The translations under genes were made by a program, and so were the position numbers. From Daldinia sp. FL1419 (Eukaryota; Ascomycota; Sordariomycetes; Xylariales; Hypoxylaceae), in assembly GCA_025201765.1 (NCBI GenBank), contig MU623568.1:1-36746 (forward strand): DNA of 36,746 bases, written 5' to 3'. Of this stretch, positions 8,091 through 20,495 are shown piece by piece. The notes below the pieces were generated by a model. The model was not told where the DNA came from and searched no databases. It worked only from the letters and a program-made list of their open reading frames with translations. Numbering within the stretch: position 1 is the first letter of the stretch; every line of letters begins with the position of its first letter.

Positions 8091-8995
8091 TTTGGCAGTA
8101 TTCCACCAGGATATGTACTGTTCTATCAGGGAATTTATCCCCAGAGTTTCCTACTAGCAGGATATCCAGGGTTTTATACAGAATAACATAACTTTCAACC
8201 ACATATGAGCTATTCAGGGTATTATCCAGTACTGCAGCCCTTTCAAGCATAAGCAAGTTCTTAAACTTCATCTCAACAGCCCCCACAAAGTACAACACTA
8301 ATTGATACTATGATGTTGCTTAAGAAATATCCCCTTAAAATTTCTGATATAAAATAAAGTGCAATTGACCTATCATCCCCTATTAAATGTTACATCGGGG
8401 GCCAAGAGTTAGATGCTCTAATTCATTGGGTATTACCTGGACGCCAAGCTTTTGTTAACTTTCCTGGCCATTATCCTGGGATTAGAGCTGGTGGTATCAT
8501 ATCTGCAGGCAAATGTAAAAAGGAAGTAGATGCCTTTTTAGCGAAAAATCCGGATTTGTAGATTAAATTTATACAGGATAATAAGATGAAAGATTATAAT
8601 AAACAATATAGCCCACACGAACTTGAAGTTGTACTTATCAGAAGATTCGTAAGGAGGACCTATTTATTAGGGCGATTCCTATTATAACAATATTGGTCAA
8701 TATTTATGAAAATATTATTGGTAATTATATGGTTCTGGAAAGTGGCAGAAGATATCATAAGTAAGTATTTTTGTTGGGATGGCACAGAAAATTAATAGTC
8801 TAGAAAAATCCCCTTGGATTAGTTATGTGCCCTGTTCGCGCAAGTGCTAAGGGAGTGGGGTAGGGAGATAGGTAGTAGCCACAAACAGGCCTGGCTAATT
8901 GGCTAGCAGTGATTCAAACCAGGTAATTAATTCATATTAATAAGATATCATTTGTGCTTAAGCACTTATTATTATATGCTATGATTCCAAGATAT

Positions 8996-9745
8996 TTAAT
9001 ATATGTATTTGTAGCATCTAGTCTCTAATATATAAGCAGAGTGCTTTGCAAGTTCAAAGGCTTGGATAATCTGGTCCCCAGATTTGCCTTTATTTCAATC
9101 TGATAATAATTCCAGGATCTTATCATAGCCTTGGTTAATAGCAAAATCCACAGCAGATTTATCAAGTTCTCCCCGAATGTTAATATCCATACTAGCTGCA
9201 AGTAAAATTTCCACATTAATAATATCATTATATAATATGGTAATAATTAAGGATATATTCCCGAAGTTGTTTGTGGAATTGATGAGTTGTAAGTAATAGG
9301 ACTGAAGTTCAGAAAATTTAGGTGATTCTGTTAGAATTAAATCCATAATAGTTAAATATTCTACATTGTTAGCCAAAATATGTAATAAAGTATTATTAAG
9401 GATATTGCAGATTGCAACCCCATCTATGCAATCTATTCTATATTATAGAAATAATCTAACTAATGTTTCCTTATTATTTGGAAATTGATTTTTTGGTGTC
9501 CGTAGAATAAAATGAAGAATTATGTCTTTTTTGGGTTCAATTTGGCTAAAGTTAATTGAATGATGGAGTAAAAGTTTGTTGATTATATTTGGGCTTTTTA
9601 AATATGCCTTATAAAGAATCTAATAATTACATATGGCCAAAGGCAACCCATTCTAAGCAAGGACTTTAACTTCATCTAAATTCCTTCTTAAAATTGCTTT
9701 AATAAATTTATTTGAATTTATAATATATTTATTTGTCAGATCCAT
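8996..9745 (-). pseudogene. Ankyrin-repeat protein gene, decayed
   Basis: From ATG 9745 one minus-strand frame runs 249 codons to TAA 8996, with internal stops at codons 31 (TAG), 42 (TAG), 101 (TAA) and 217 (TGA), each a C to T step from Gln or Arg. The clearest ankyrin pattern is NTLLHILANNVEYLTIMDLI (codons 118-137) and VEILLAASMDINIRGELDKS followed by AVDFAINQGYDKILELL (codons 184-213): T-x-L-H, V-x-x-L-L, A-x-x-D-I-N, then S-A-x-D-x-A-x-x-x-G. The N-terminal half (NSNKFIKAILRRNLDEVKVL) fits a degenerate first repeat. After codon 217 the tail QIIQAFELAKHSAYIL still reads as protein. It ends 65 bp from the end of the SAP-like gene, tail to tail, at the border of the AT-rich block. It would have been a cytoplasmic or nuclear protein-binding protein. 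Confidence 0.7.
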
Positions 9746-12700
9746 TGTGTAGGTCTTAGAATATAGGGATTTATGGTGTTTAAAGGTACGTGTTAGATTT
9801 TTATATATATTTAGGTAGGTAAATTTTCATAGCCAATATTAATGATATAATTAATGAAATACAGAAATCAAATTAAAATATATAATGAATTTAGAAAGTA
9901 TGGTATTTAGGTTAAATATTATTATTAGAATTAATAAGAATAGGTATTTAGGTTGGTATTAAGTTTGAATTAATTTATTATTTATACACTTAAATATTAA
10001 TTACCTACCTACCTACCTAAGTACCTATATATATTAGAAGAGAAATACAGAAGGTGAAAGAAAGTAACCATACAATTTCCATACTTTATCTTCTATTTCT
10101 TATTCTCTATCATCATTACTAATTCTAAAATATAAAATATTGGTCATCTTATTATATCGATGAAAGCTAAGGCACCCCACATAATACACAAAGTGTGGGT
10201 AGGTAGGAAAAGGGGTGCAATAAAGAAGATGCATGAACTTTTCAAACTCTTCAGCATTAGGGTAATTATGTTTATCAAGAAGGATAGCAAAATCTATTTA
10301 TATTAATTATATTACAAATTTCTTATATCTTTATTTGAATTTATTATATAATCTAATAAAATAATGCTGGATGATTTTATTATTATGGCAGAAAAAATTC
10401 GAAGGGATATTAGGCAACAATCATTAATATTGAAGATTAAGGATTCTAATGGTATTAATAAACAACATCAACAACTAGGGTGCTTATATTTCAATATAAA
10501 TTAAATAAGATTTTATTTAGACCTAAATAATGAATTGATTAAGATATTGACCAAATATACCTATGTTGTTTATAACCTGCCTTCCATCTATTATATTTTT
10601 ATTATATATTTTATTTAATACAATATTCTTAGCTTTAAATGGTGAATTATTGATTAAGAATTAGCTTATTATATATATATTATCCATTTTTATAATTATT
10701 AATAATTGTAATAATTGGAGATAAATGTAAATTTATTTTGAAAAATTATATCTTAATTTAATATTATTTTAAATTTTATTTATATAAAGGTCTAAACTTT
10801 TGGTAGGTTTGTTGCCATTATAGTATATATTTACCCTCTTATATTGGGATTTTATTAGTAAATTTGTAAGGAAAGGATTAGAAATTATTTAACATTTGAT
10901 TTTAATTGGTAGTATAATTTTTCAAAAATAAAATATAAGTTTTTCTTCAATACAAATATAGAATAATAATATTAAGAGATGGTTGGTAAATATTTTACAC
11001 GGTAGCAGAACTGGCGCTGGAAGTTCAACCGCAAGGTCCATGTTTGTACCTGGCTAAAGGTAGTTCATGTCTTTTTTAAGGTTGGGAAAATAATTTGCAG
11101 TCTTTAATAAGGCTTGTATGAGATACTGTAACCATATTGGTTTTTCTGGAATAGATTTGCTAAAATTAATCCCAATATTATAGCCTTTATAATATAATAT
11201 AATTTGTAATTTATTTAATTATAATTTATTAAATTGGAATTATAATTGAGAATTAAATTTAATTATTTGCTTATAAATATAAATAAATTTAATTATAAAT
11301 AAATGGTAAATATAGTCTTTAATAATTATATTTAGGTAAAAAATTATGAAAATGAAAAATATATTTATTTTTAAGTTTATAATAAGGTTAAAATAATTAT
11401 TTAATAATGAATTTAAGGTTTGTTATAATGATTGTAAATAATTTAAAATTATTTTAGCATTTTTTAAAGCCCTTTTAAGATATAATATATAGGCTTTTAC
11501 AACTGCAGGTTTAAGATGAAGTATGACTGTATTTTCCAAGTTACATAATGGGTAAATTACAATTTAAATAAGCCAATTATCCTATTAATTATTATTATAA
11601 TAAAGGATAATATAATTATTATATATGATGTGGCTATAAGAAAGAATGTTAGAAAGAGTGTAAAAAAGGCAGGAAAAATAGATAATAAGGTTATATATTA
11701 TTTTAAACAATTAAATACAAGCTTTTATTAAGATATTTTAATAATTGGGAATAATATTTTAGAAGTTATTTAATTTTGAACCTAATTTTACAAAATTGTA
11801 TTTAATTGTTGAAACTAAAGTATCTAGGATTAAATTGATGTAAATATTTTAAAAAATATTCTATAATGGAAATTCTATTACAAAATTAGCTAATTACTTC
11901 TATATTAAAGTGAGAACTTACAGAATAATTTTAGCGATATGTTTAATAAAAGGTAAGTAATAATAAGTTTATGTGCAGATTTGATTAAATATAGTTCTTT
12001 AATAATATTAATAAGTAATTTGTTAATTTAGGAATTTATATTAGTGGGATTGTTATGTCCTTTTTATAAGGTTTGGAGGGAATTAAAAGGTTTATGGATA
12101 TTATGTGCAAATTAGGAGGAAGTAATTTGAAATAATGAGCCGAGCTATGGACTAATGAAAGGCTTATAAATTTTCTAATATTTTATTAGTAATTGATCAT
12201 GGATGTGGTTATTTAATGTCTATTTACTGCTATAAAAAACTTGTCATAACTTAATCCCTAAGAAATAGCTTTTCCATGCCTTCTCCGCCAATAAGATATT
12301 ATATTCTCTAATGGTATTAAAATTTAATATAATTTCAAATATTAATTCCTTTTGGACTTTTATAGAAAAGATAGAGTTATTTATTACTATTTTAAAAGTA
12401 AAAATCAAGATTATGGGCTTATATCAGTACCCATTAGGGACAAGGTGAACCTAACTTGTAAATTCCTGTAAAATTTGAGGTATTTCACCAAATTTATCTT
12501 TAAAGAAAATAATGGCAGTATTAATTGAATTAAGGATGCGGGAATAAAAGCAGTTTGTAAGTGCGGACAAGGGCAGAAATTTAGCACTTTATATGTGATG
12601 GAATGTGATATTACCAAAAGGAAAGGTATTAATTTTCAACATCTTTACCCCTAGATGAAGGGCACATTTGGTAATAATTGATTGTTCAGAGCGGTATAGA

Positions 12701-13648
12701 TGAATTTGATTACTATTATAAGCAATTCCACTATTTAAATATATTTTCTTAATGAATATAATTATGTGATATTTTTTTAACCCTTTATCAAATAATTTGT
12801 ATAGGTTGTTTACTTCTTCTAGGAATGGGCTTTGAAGGTTTGGTATACCTTGTTAAACATTTATCTATAATGAAGGAATCATTATTGTTTAGAAAGTTTA
12901 AGTTGTACCATAATATAAACCATTAGGAGATCAATATATAAGTAGTTTATAATTAAAAAAATAAAGTGAATAATTATATTATAAGAAATTAGATTAAGAA
13001 ATATGTATGTAAATTATAAATATATTAGAGATTAATGCTGCATCTGCGCCAAAAGCCAAAACTTATAGATATATAATATTATTATTAATGATATCATTAT
13101 AACCATTATAATAATTAGAGAAACCTTTATAGAAGCAGACCAATTTCTACTTTAAATTGTATATATATTAATTATAATTGTAATAAAATAATTAGTGGTA
13201 TTTAAAATATTTGGATTGTAAAGATAAGTATATAATATTGTATGCAGGAAGGATTTATATAAGAATAAGTGGTTTAACAATCAAATACAATTGGAACAGA
13301 ATTTTATCCAAAAGAATCCAATTTCGAATAATTTTAATAAGAAATAAAATCTAGAAATAATAGGAATAATAATATTTAAAATAATTTAATAGGTAAGTAT
13401 ATCAGATCATATTAGTTCTGTTTTTAAGGATATAAAAGTAGTAAATAGTATAAAAAAGCCCGTAAATAATATCCAAATAACGATAACTGTGAAAATATTA
13501 TATTAGATAAGAGTAGAATTAGTTTCCAAGATTATAACTTAATATTTCATTATTATCTTATGTAAGTTAGATATATTAGAAGAAATGAAATATAATTTGT
13601 AATATGAATATTGAATTTAATAAAGGATAAAAGTTAGTTATACCTGTT
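9746..13648. other. AT-rich decayed block, no assignable gene
   Basis: About 80% A+T, stop codons in all frames. Contains TAGG/CCTA microsatellites facing each other (9811-9825 and 9999-10026; another TAGG tract near 10198), a small GC island at about 11002-11065 with no clear meaning, and a stretch at 12062-13150 where plus frame 2 can be read through Gln/Arg-type stops (for example SADKGRNLALY), but with a stop density no better than chance. I cannot support a gene here. Confidence 0.5.
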
Positions 13649-13955
13649 AGATGCTTTTTTTGTTATTAGATCTATTATGTTTGCTAGCAGATGCTTTCTT
13701 GTTACTAGATCTATTATGCCTATTAGCAGCTGTTTTCCTGTTATTAGATCTATTATGCCTGCTAACAGATGCTTTCTTGTTACTAGATCTATTATGCCTG
13801 TTAGCAGCTGCTTTCTTGTTACTAGATCTATTATGCCTGCTAACAGATGCTTTCCTGTTACTAGATCTATTATGCCTGCTAGCAAATGCTTTCCTGTTAC
13901 TAGATCTATTATGCCTGCTAGCAGATGCTTTCCTATTACTAGATCTATTATGCCT
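13649..13955. repeat. Minisatellite, 39-bp unit, about 8 copies
   Basis: Units of the type AGATGCTTTCTTGTTACTAG + ATCTATTATGCCTGCTAGC start at 13649 (40 bp), 13689, 13728, 13767, 13806, 13845, 13884 and 13923 (partial). Because 39 is a multiple of three, several frames stay open: minus strand gives a 13-aa repeat LLAGIIDLVTRKH, plus strand LLDLLCLLADAFL and SRCFLVTRSIMPA. None can be picked as coding. The array keeps about 40% GC inside a block near 20% GC. Confidence 0.85.
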
Positions 13956-13999
13956 AGGTTATGCCTGCAGATTAAATGGGTATCTAATTGTGGCGGGGT

Positions 14000-16462
14000 G
14001 TTATCCCCGAATCAAGAAAGCAAGCCTTAGTGGCAAGGTTGTGATCTAATAATAGGTTATTCAAATATCATATTCTACATTCACAATAGCACATATAGTG
14101 AAGCACAATCTGTGGGCCAATTGCACCACAGAGAACGGACCTCCAAATCGGAAAAGAAAATATAGAAAGTAACTAAAGGCTAACATACAGAATTTACTAA
14201 CTAATAAAATGAAATTATAAGCTATAAGAATATATCATAATTAATAATTAGAAATAGAAATTGGAATTAATTAATAAATTGATTGGATTATAATTGGAAT
14301 GATAGGTTATAGGTTAAGAATCCAATTAGCTACTTTACCAAAACAACAAACTGTAAAATGAGATATAATAATATAACTTATGAGTGTTATTTAAGATAAA
14401 TCCAATATATCCTGAAATTTAGCTGGTTATATGTTTTTACTTATATGTAGTGTAACTAATTAAGTAAGGAAGGTAGGTGTTCATGCAATAACTTGTATAT
14501 CGATGTTTGAACCGAATTAATAAATTGTTTTGAAAATATTTAAGATAAAGTCCAATATGAAAAAGGTTATAAGTAATTTTATTCCCAGCTCCTACCCCTT
14601 CGTACTAGGTCTGTACATATATTTCAAATATAGTTAATTTTGGCTTAGACGCAATTATGGTTAAGATTGAGCAAGTAAGTATTACATAAATAGCAAATAA
14701 CTTTGTTAATAAGTTTTAGGGATTTTATAGTGTAAGATCTGCAGTTGTTCAATTATTAAATTTTATCCACAGTTTTGATCTAAATGAGATGGATTTGGTT
14801 GTTATTAAGAGTTGTAAGTTATTTAAAGATATTAAATTGTATATAATTATAAATTTGGTTGTCTTACCATAAGATAATTTATTAAAAATATTATAAATTT
14901 ATATATATAAATTAATTAAATTATTGGAATTTATTAGATAGGAAGATCAATAAAATTTGATTAATTTAAATCTTATTTTTAATAAATGGTTAACTAATGA
15001 TTGATTAATAGAAAAAAGTCTATTTATCCTTAATGGCATTTTATTAGAAGATTTTCCAGATGTTGAGGCTAATCCAAATAGGATTGAGGATAGGGGGAAG
15101 GCTGTAATACGACCAATTCCCCTTCTATGGCTAATTAGAAGTTAATCAATGAATATTAATAATGAAATAATTGAAAAAGAGGATGAAAATAATAAGGATA
15201 AAGATGATAAGGATAATAAAAATGATAAAGATAATGAGGATAATGAGGATAATAAGGATAATAAAGATGATAAGAATGATAAAAATGATAAAAATAATGA
15301 GGATAATGAGGAACATTATGGGGGGGTTGAAGAAGAAGATGATGGTAATAATGATAAAGATAATAATGGTAGCCATTACGGCAAAGCTATTAATATGGTT
15401 TCTAAAGGCATAGCAACCTTGGCATAAGTAAGTGATTTAATTGAATATATTAGTACATCTAATTGCCTGAAAGAATTGAAAAAATGTTAGGCTAAAGATA
15501 ATAGAATTAATTTCTTTAATTTTAATTATAATAATATTGTTATAACCTTTATAACAATTAATTAATATAAAAGGTTAAATTTTATATATAATATCTTTTA
15601 AAAATAGTACCTTAGAAATCTAATAATAAAATTTAATATTATAAAATTTCAAAGATATGGTATTTAATTAAGAAAAGAAGAGAAGGCCTACATTTACCTT
15701 AAAAATCAAATTTTAAATAAATTTATAAAAATAAGATATTTAAAGTTAAAATAAGGATAAATATTAAAAATATTAAATAAAGAATATAAATTTAAATATT
15801 TTAAATTAAAAAGGTATTTTAACATTAGAAAAACTTAATACATATTTAATAAAAAATTTAATATAAAGATATTTGCCCTTATCCCTACCAAGCACAATAC
15901 TACCATAAAAGTTATAAAATATTTTAATTTTTAATTTATAATTTAATATATCTATTAATTTATAGGTAAAATAAAATAAATACTTATTGAAAATAAGAAA
16001 ATTTTTATTGAAAAATTAAAAGAAAAAAAAAAAGATAATTGTGGAACTAAGTGTTAAGGCTGCGAAAATAATTAGTGCCAATGATGGTAACTAGAAGATA
16101 CTGGGAATTGTATGAACAGAGCACATGAAATTGGAGAATTTCATTGGATCGATAAAAGCGGATAGCATTTCAAAAGAGTCCCTCATTAGATAGAACTAAC
16201 TTAAGCAGTTAATATAGGAAAGTTACAGCATAAGACAGTAAAACTGGAAGTTGATAGATGCATATTGTATATTCCCCCACCCAATCTATCCTAATAGCTT
16301 ACGGCGACTCCCAACCAAGGGTCGGCACCCAACTCTACGGGTTCATCCTTTTTCTGTGGCTGCTCTTGAGGCAGCCCTAATTCCACCATAGTTGAGTGCC
16401 CGGTTGATTTGGCGTAAGACCGCTTGGTTAAACTTTACATATTTTCTTTTTTTATTCTATGA
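14000..16462 (+). pseudogene. Long decayed ORF with Asp/Asn/Lys tract and Cys cluster
   Basis: Plus frame 2 can be followed from about 14000 (best from 14582) to TGA 16460, roughly 620-820 codons. Premature stops are all convertible to Gln or Arg. Segments: a Gln/Leu-rich, coiled-coil-like start; a helical part (VVQLLNFIHSFDLNEMDLVV); LLEDFPDVEANPNRIEDRGK and VIRPIPLLWLIRS; an acidic tract of D, N, K repeats (15165-15310, GATAA-type repeats) within a 93-codon open stretch from ATG 15149; a hydrophobic/basic part; a cysteine cluster CGTKC...GCENN...C...C at about 16045-16110; and a GC island (16285-16430) that stays in the same frame (TATPNQGSAPNSTGSSFFCG). I do not recognise the family. It may be a single-copy gene caught by RIP, or part of a transposon. 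The minus-strand ORF at 15146-15376 is a shadow of the acidic tract. Confidence 0.45.
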
Positions 16463-19044
16463 AATGCCATGATTTTTTTAAAAACCCTTGCAGTTATAAG
16501 GCCTAATACCACTCTAATAAATATAGTATTAATAGAAATATATATTATAAATATTAGAAATATATTTTGAAATTATAATAAAACAACCATAATAATTATA
16601 ATTAAATACATAACCATAATTATATAAAGATTATATAATCTAATAAGTAAGTACGAAAAAATTATTAATAATAAAGGCAAAGTTTCTAAATAATCTTATT
16701 TAATATAGGGATTAATAGAATAATAATCATAAAATTATTTAAAGAATAAGTATATTATAATTTGTCAATTAAATAATTTATAATTAAAAATTAGGAAAAG
16801 GTCCAATAAAGAATATAATGAGTTGGCTGTATTGTTATATTATTATCCCTTATGTATATAAAGCATCCTAAATAAATACCTACCTAGGTAGGTAAGTAAA
16901 TATATATTAAAAAAATTTCTAACCACACGGTGATCAAATAATAATGACCAATAGTTGATGTATTGTAACCCCAATGCGCAACCAATGGTAATCATATTTT
17001 AAATGATCATAAATTCTGGTAGCAGTATTATTTCAATAAAAACCTAAATAATTTAGATTATGCAATTCCAATAACAACATTATCCCAAAAGACTTAAGTA
17101 GGTAATTTAGGACTATAAAATTCCAATAATAATATTATCCCAATAAAAGGTACTTAGGTTAAATAGGAATTTAGGATTATAATGGCCACAAAATTCCAAT
17201 AACAATATTATTCCAATAATAAGTTGCTGATTCATATTGCTTACTATTATTATAATAACAGTGTTACCCAACTAAATCAATTTAATATGGGGAACTTTAT
17301 TATACACCATTTGGCCAGACTTATGGTCCTTATTGCGGGGTTATATAGGTACCTACCTACCTAAATATAAATTACATTCTAACATAATATTAACCTGAAC
17401 AAATCATATACTCGTAACATTACAATCTTTTTTCTGGTCAAAGATATTTTAGGATTTTTTAACAAAAAGTTTCAATTAGGCAATAAGACTAATATTAATA
17501 CTTCAAATAATGAATTTTTTATTGGTGTTTATAGTGGTAAGTTGGGAATGGTTATTATATTTTATAATTAAATCCAAACTTTACTGAAGTTTTAAACTCC
17601 ATATTATCTTCTATTTATACATTGTTATTTTATCCTTCTTTCTTTACTAAGCCACCAATACTACTATTTACTATTTAATTGGAACATCATTTTACACCTG
17701 GTCATTCTCAAGAAGTGAAAAGCCAAATGGGCTTAAAAAATTCTAACATAAAACAATAATATTATAAAATTATATTAAATAAGTAGGTAATTAGGGTACA
17801 ATTAAAATATGATTTAAGTTAAAATGGTATCTAATTGTTGAAATTTTAAAAGATTATCTGCACTAATATAATAACATATAATGTTCCTAATTTTTATCTT
17901 ATAATCTTTATTTTTGCAGGTTATATATTTGATTAATATAGATTTTCTTATTAGGATTATTATTTTATTTAATATAATATATTTTTTAGAAATGTATTTA
18001 AATTATTTTTTAATAGTATTAGATATTTTTTCAAAATAATGGCTAATAAAAGTACTTTAGTTGTTACTTATAAGTAAAGATCCTTTAATTATTTATGAAT
18101 AATAAACCTACATTTATAATCATATATTTTCTCATTTATATTTATATAGTATTTTAAAATAATCTATTATAATATTTTATTGTTTAATTAATTGAAATTG
18201 TTAATATAAATTTACTTTTTAAATTTTATTATTATAAAATTTATAAATATCTTTAAAAGGTTAGGTAGATTGTTAATTTTTAATATATGTGAATCTTTTT
18301 TTTTTAATTTTTAAATTATATTTTTTTTATTGATAAAAGAGAAAATAATAGGTAAAATATTAATAATTTCAAAATTTTGCATTATTAATATTATAGTTTT
18401 ATATTTTTTAAGATTAATATTATGTTTAAAAAGGTTGTGGATTTTTTCTTTAGTTATTAATCCCTTTTTTAAGTTTCTTTGAAATTTTCTGAATTAATAT
18501 TTATTGATGGTGTATTGTAAAATAATTAATATAAATTTTTTTATATTTTTGTCTATTAGGTTCTACTAAATTATTAGAAATTACTTATCCTGAAATTAAT
18601 ATTATATAAATTCTAATTTTATAAATTGGATATAAAAGTAGTTGGTATAAAGTTTTATGGAAAATAATGTGCATATTATAATATAGATTATGCTATTATG
18701 ATTTTCGGCCTTCACTACTTCAATAAGGTGGTGTTTGATTTTTAATATTTTGGTTATAAAAAAGGAGATTTAAATAACGTTAGAAAATAATATCAAGGCC
18801 TAAGTCCAAAATAAAGATAATTTTGAAATATATACCAGGTATTAAATGATAAGACCTAATATTAGTAGAGGTAAAGTCTAATAAAGTTTAATAACTTTGT
18901 AAGAAAACCTTCGTAAAAAATTAAATAATATATTAAAAGGTAAGAGAAAAGATAAGATAATGAGATATCCTAATAATTTATATTTATTAATTTTATTAAG
19001 AAAGGGTATTCTATAAATAAGAATTTGGGTTATGGTTATTATAA
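16463..19044. other. AT-rich block with palindrome and short repeats
   Basis: No recognisable gene. Holds an 18-bp perfect palindrome TACCTACCTAGGTAGGTA (16877-16894), three spaced copies of AATTCCAATAANAATATTAT (near 17065, 17120 and 17190) and a second CCTA tract with GGTACC (17348-17366). A possible plus-strand frame at 17590-18450 gives hydrophobic, low-complexity peptide and is not supported. Confidence 0.4.
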
Positions 19045-19915
19045 TGATTTATTTATTATTTTATTTATTATTACCCCGATTTATCTAGAATATATTATAG
19101 GTATCCGATCCATTTCTTGGTATTTGTTCCAGGTAGGAACTATATTCTAGAGAAAACCTATTCGCCACCTATCCGAATAAGCTACATTGTTATAATTTTG
19201 ATTTTATTTTATATTTTTATTAAAATTTACCTTTTAATAGAAATAATTAAACTTTAATATAGAAAAATATTTTATATATTATAATGTTAATTATGTGAAA
19301 TGATGTGGCAGCGGCTTAGGTATGGGGTGACAATAAGGTTTAAAATAATTTTATTATTTTTTTTAATAAATAATAAAAATGTTATTATATTGTAAAAAGA
19401 TTATTTTAAGGGAAGGTTAAAATATATATAATTTGTGCAAGGTATAAATATATATGAATAATTTCATATTTTTATGAAAAACCATTATACATTCTTACTT
19501 TTATAACTTTTTTTTTAATACCACAATATTATATTTACTTTTTAAAATAATTTAAAATAATGCTATTAACCTATAACCTTTCCCAACTAATTTTAATCCT
19601 TCTTATATACCTTACTTATATTTTACAATATTATAATATAATATTACTATATTTATTGCATTTATAATCCGATACTACTTCAAAAAACCCATTTCGCTTT
19701 TATATGTGTACTACATTAAATAAAAGAAAGCTTACATATTTATAAGTGCTCCATTATTTTTCTAATATTATTTTATTATTAATCCTCCTTAAGTGTTTTA
19801 GTCCCCTCGCTAAAAACTATCACGGTATTTTGGACTTAATGCGATATTTTAATATCATATTACGCCGGGATTATAATCCCAATATGGCTGCACATCATAT
19901 TATAATGATTTAATA
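19045..19915 (+). repeat. Inverted 870-bp repeat, left copy
   Basis: This stretch matches the complement of 32330-33205 over its whole length. Most differences are transitions. The first 200 bp of both copies keep one open frame (from 19069 here) coding YYPDLSRIYYRYPIHFLVF, then a basic/Pro stretch and a strongly hydrophobic segment (SYIVIILILFYIFIKIYLLI), so this may be the C-terminus of a membrane protein carried by the repeat. The distal part has a small GC island and the palindrome GGGATTATAATCCC (19867-19880). Probably a transposon fragment; family unknown. Confidence 0.75.
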
Positions 19916-20495
19916 ATAGAAAAATTGTAATGTTTACTTTGAGAGGTAAAGGTATTTTATAATAAAATTTAATTTATTATTAAATATAAAGATTGAAAGA
20001 TTTAAAAAAAATAATTGAAGAAAGGATTTGGAATATTTAAGATTATTTAGTTCCAGTAATATGAATACTATATTCAAAACTACATATATTATTGCCATAA
20101 TAATATAAAATACTATGACTTTAATTTTAAATATTTAAAAATATATTATATATTAGAATATTTAAATATTGATTATTTTGAAAATTTATTATAGAAACCA
20201 TTTTCTAATTAATATTAATATTATATTTAAGAAGATAATATTATAGATTATTAATGATTACATTATTTCTAAATATCTTTAATAATGAATATAAATATTA
20301 TTTAATTCTTTAAAACTTTATATTCTAAGATTATTATTGATTACCTGGTAACAATTTAATTATTCCCATATTCTGTATATTGAAGTAGATTTCTCGTTCT
20401 AAGCTTTCTAAATATTGAAGATTTATATTACCTATAAAATTCTCAGTCCCTCAATTGAAGACTTTAAGGACTTATAAAATAAATCATCTGTAGGC

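Larger units (their letters stand above)
5494..8930 (+). pseudogene. Large SAP-like, coiled-coil, Gln-rich gene broken by stops
   Basis: One frame can be followed for about 1,145 codons. Order: N-terminal duplication; SAP-like segment 1 (codons 104-141); His/Ser/Pro repeats; coiled coil across the TAG at 6748 into about codon 500; SAP-like segment 2 (DLTLPELMLELGKRGF, about codons 554-598); Pro-rich region with two LFTFNxGTN repeats; NQGSQNSQ/SFFQ repeats (7765-8090); and a C-terminal folded-looking part (YIGGQELDALIHWVLPG, later WDGTEN and ALFAQVLREWGREIG). Internal stops are at 6748, 7741, 7756 and 7786, then, after a one-base loss near 7830, at 8184, 8250, 8262, 8355, 8559, 8685, 8793, 8796, 8820, 8904 and 8910. 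Each is one C to T change from Gln or Arg. I do not recognise the whole protein. The role is probably nucleic-acid binding if SAP is right. Few stops in the first 750 codons and many later make this a RIP gradient. Confidence 0.65.

Noticed and set aside
8065..8298. 77-codon minus-strand ORF
   Set aside because: The plus strand carries the continuous frame of the SAP-like gene here.
11002..11065. GC island considered as a tRNA gene
   Set aside because: Contains GTTCAACC resembling a T-loop, but no acceptor pairing or anticodon arm could be found.
12062..13150. Plus-strand frame readable through Gln/Arg-type stops for over 300 codons
   Set aside because: Stop density (about 25 in 305 codons) is what this base composition gives by chance, and no motif is recognised.
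15146..15376. Minus-strand ORF of almost only Ile, Phe and Leu
   Set aside because: Shadow of the GATAA-type acidic tract on the plus strand.
17590..18450. Hydrophobic plus-strand frame
   Set aside because: Two frames are equally readable and the peptides are low-complexity; not distinguishable from chance.
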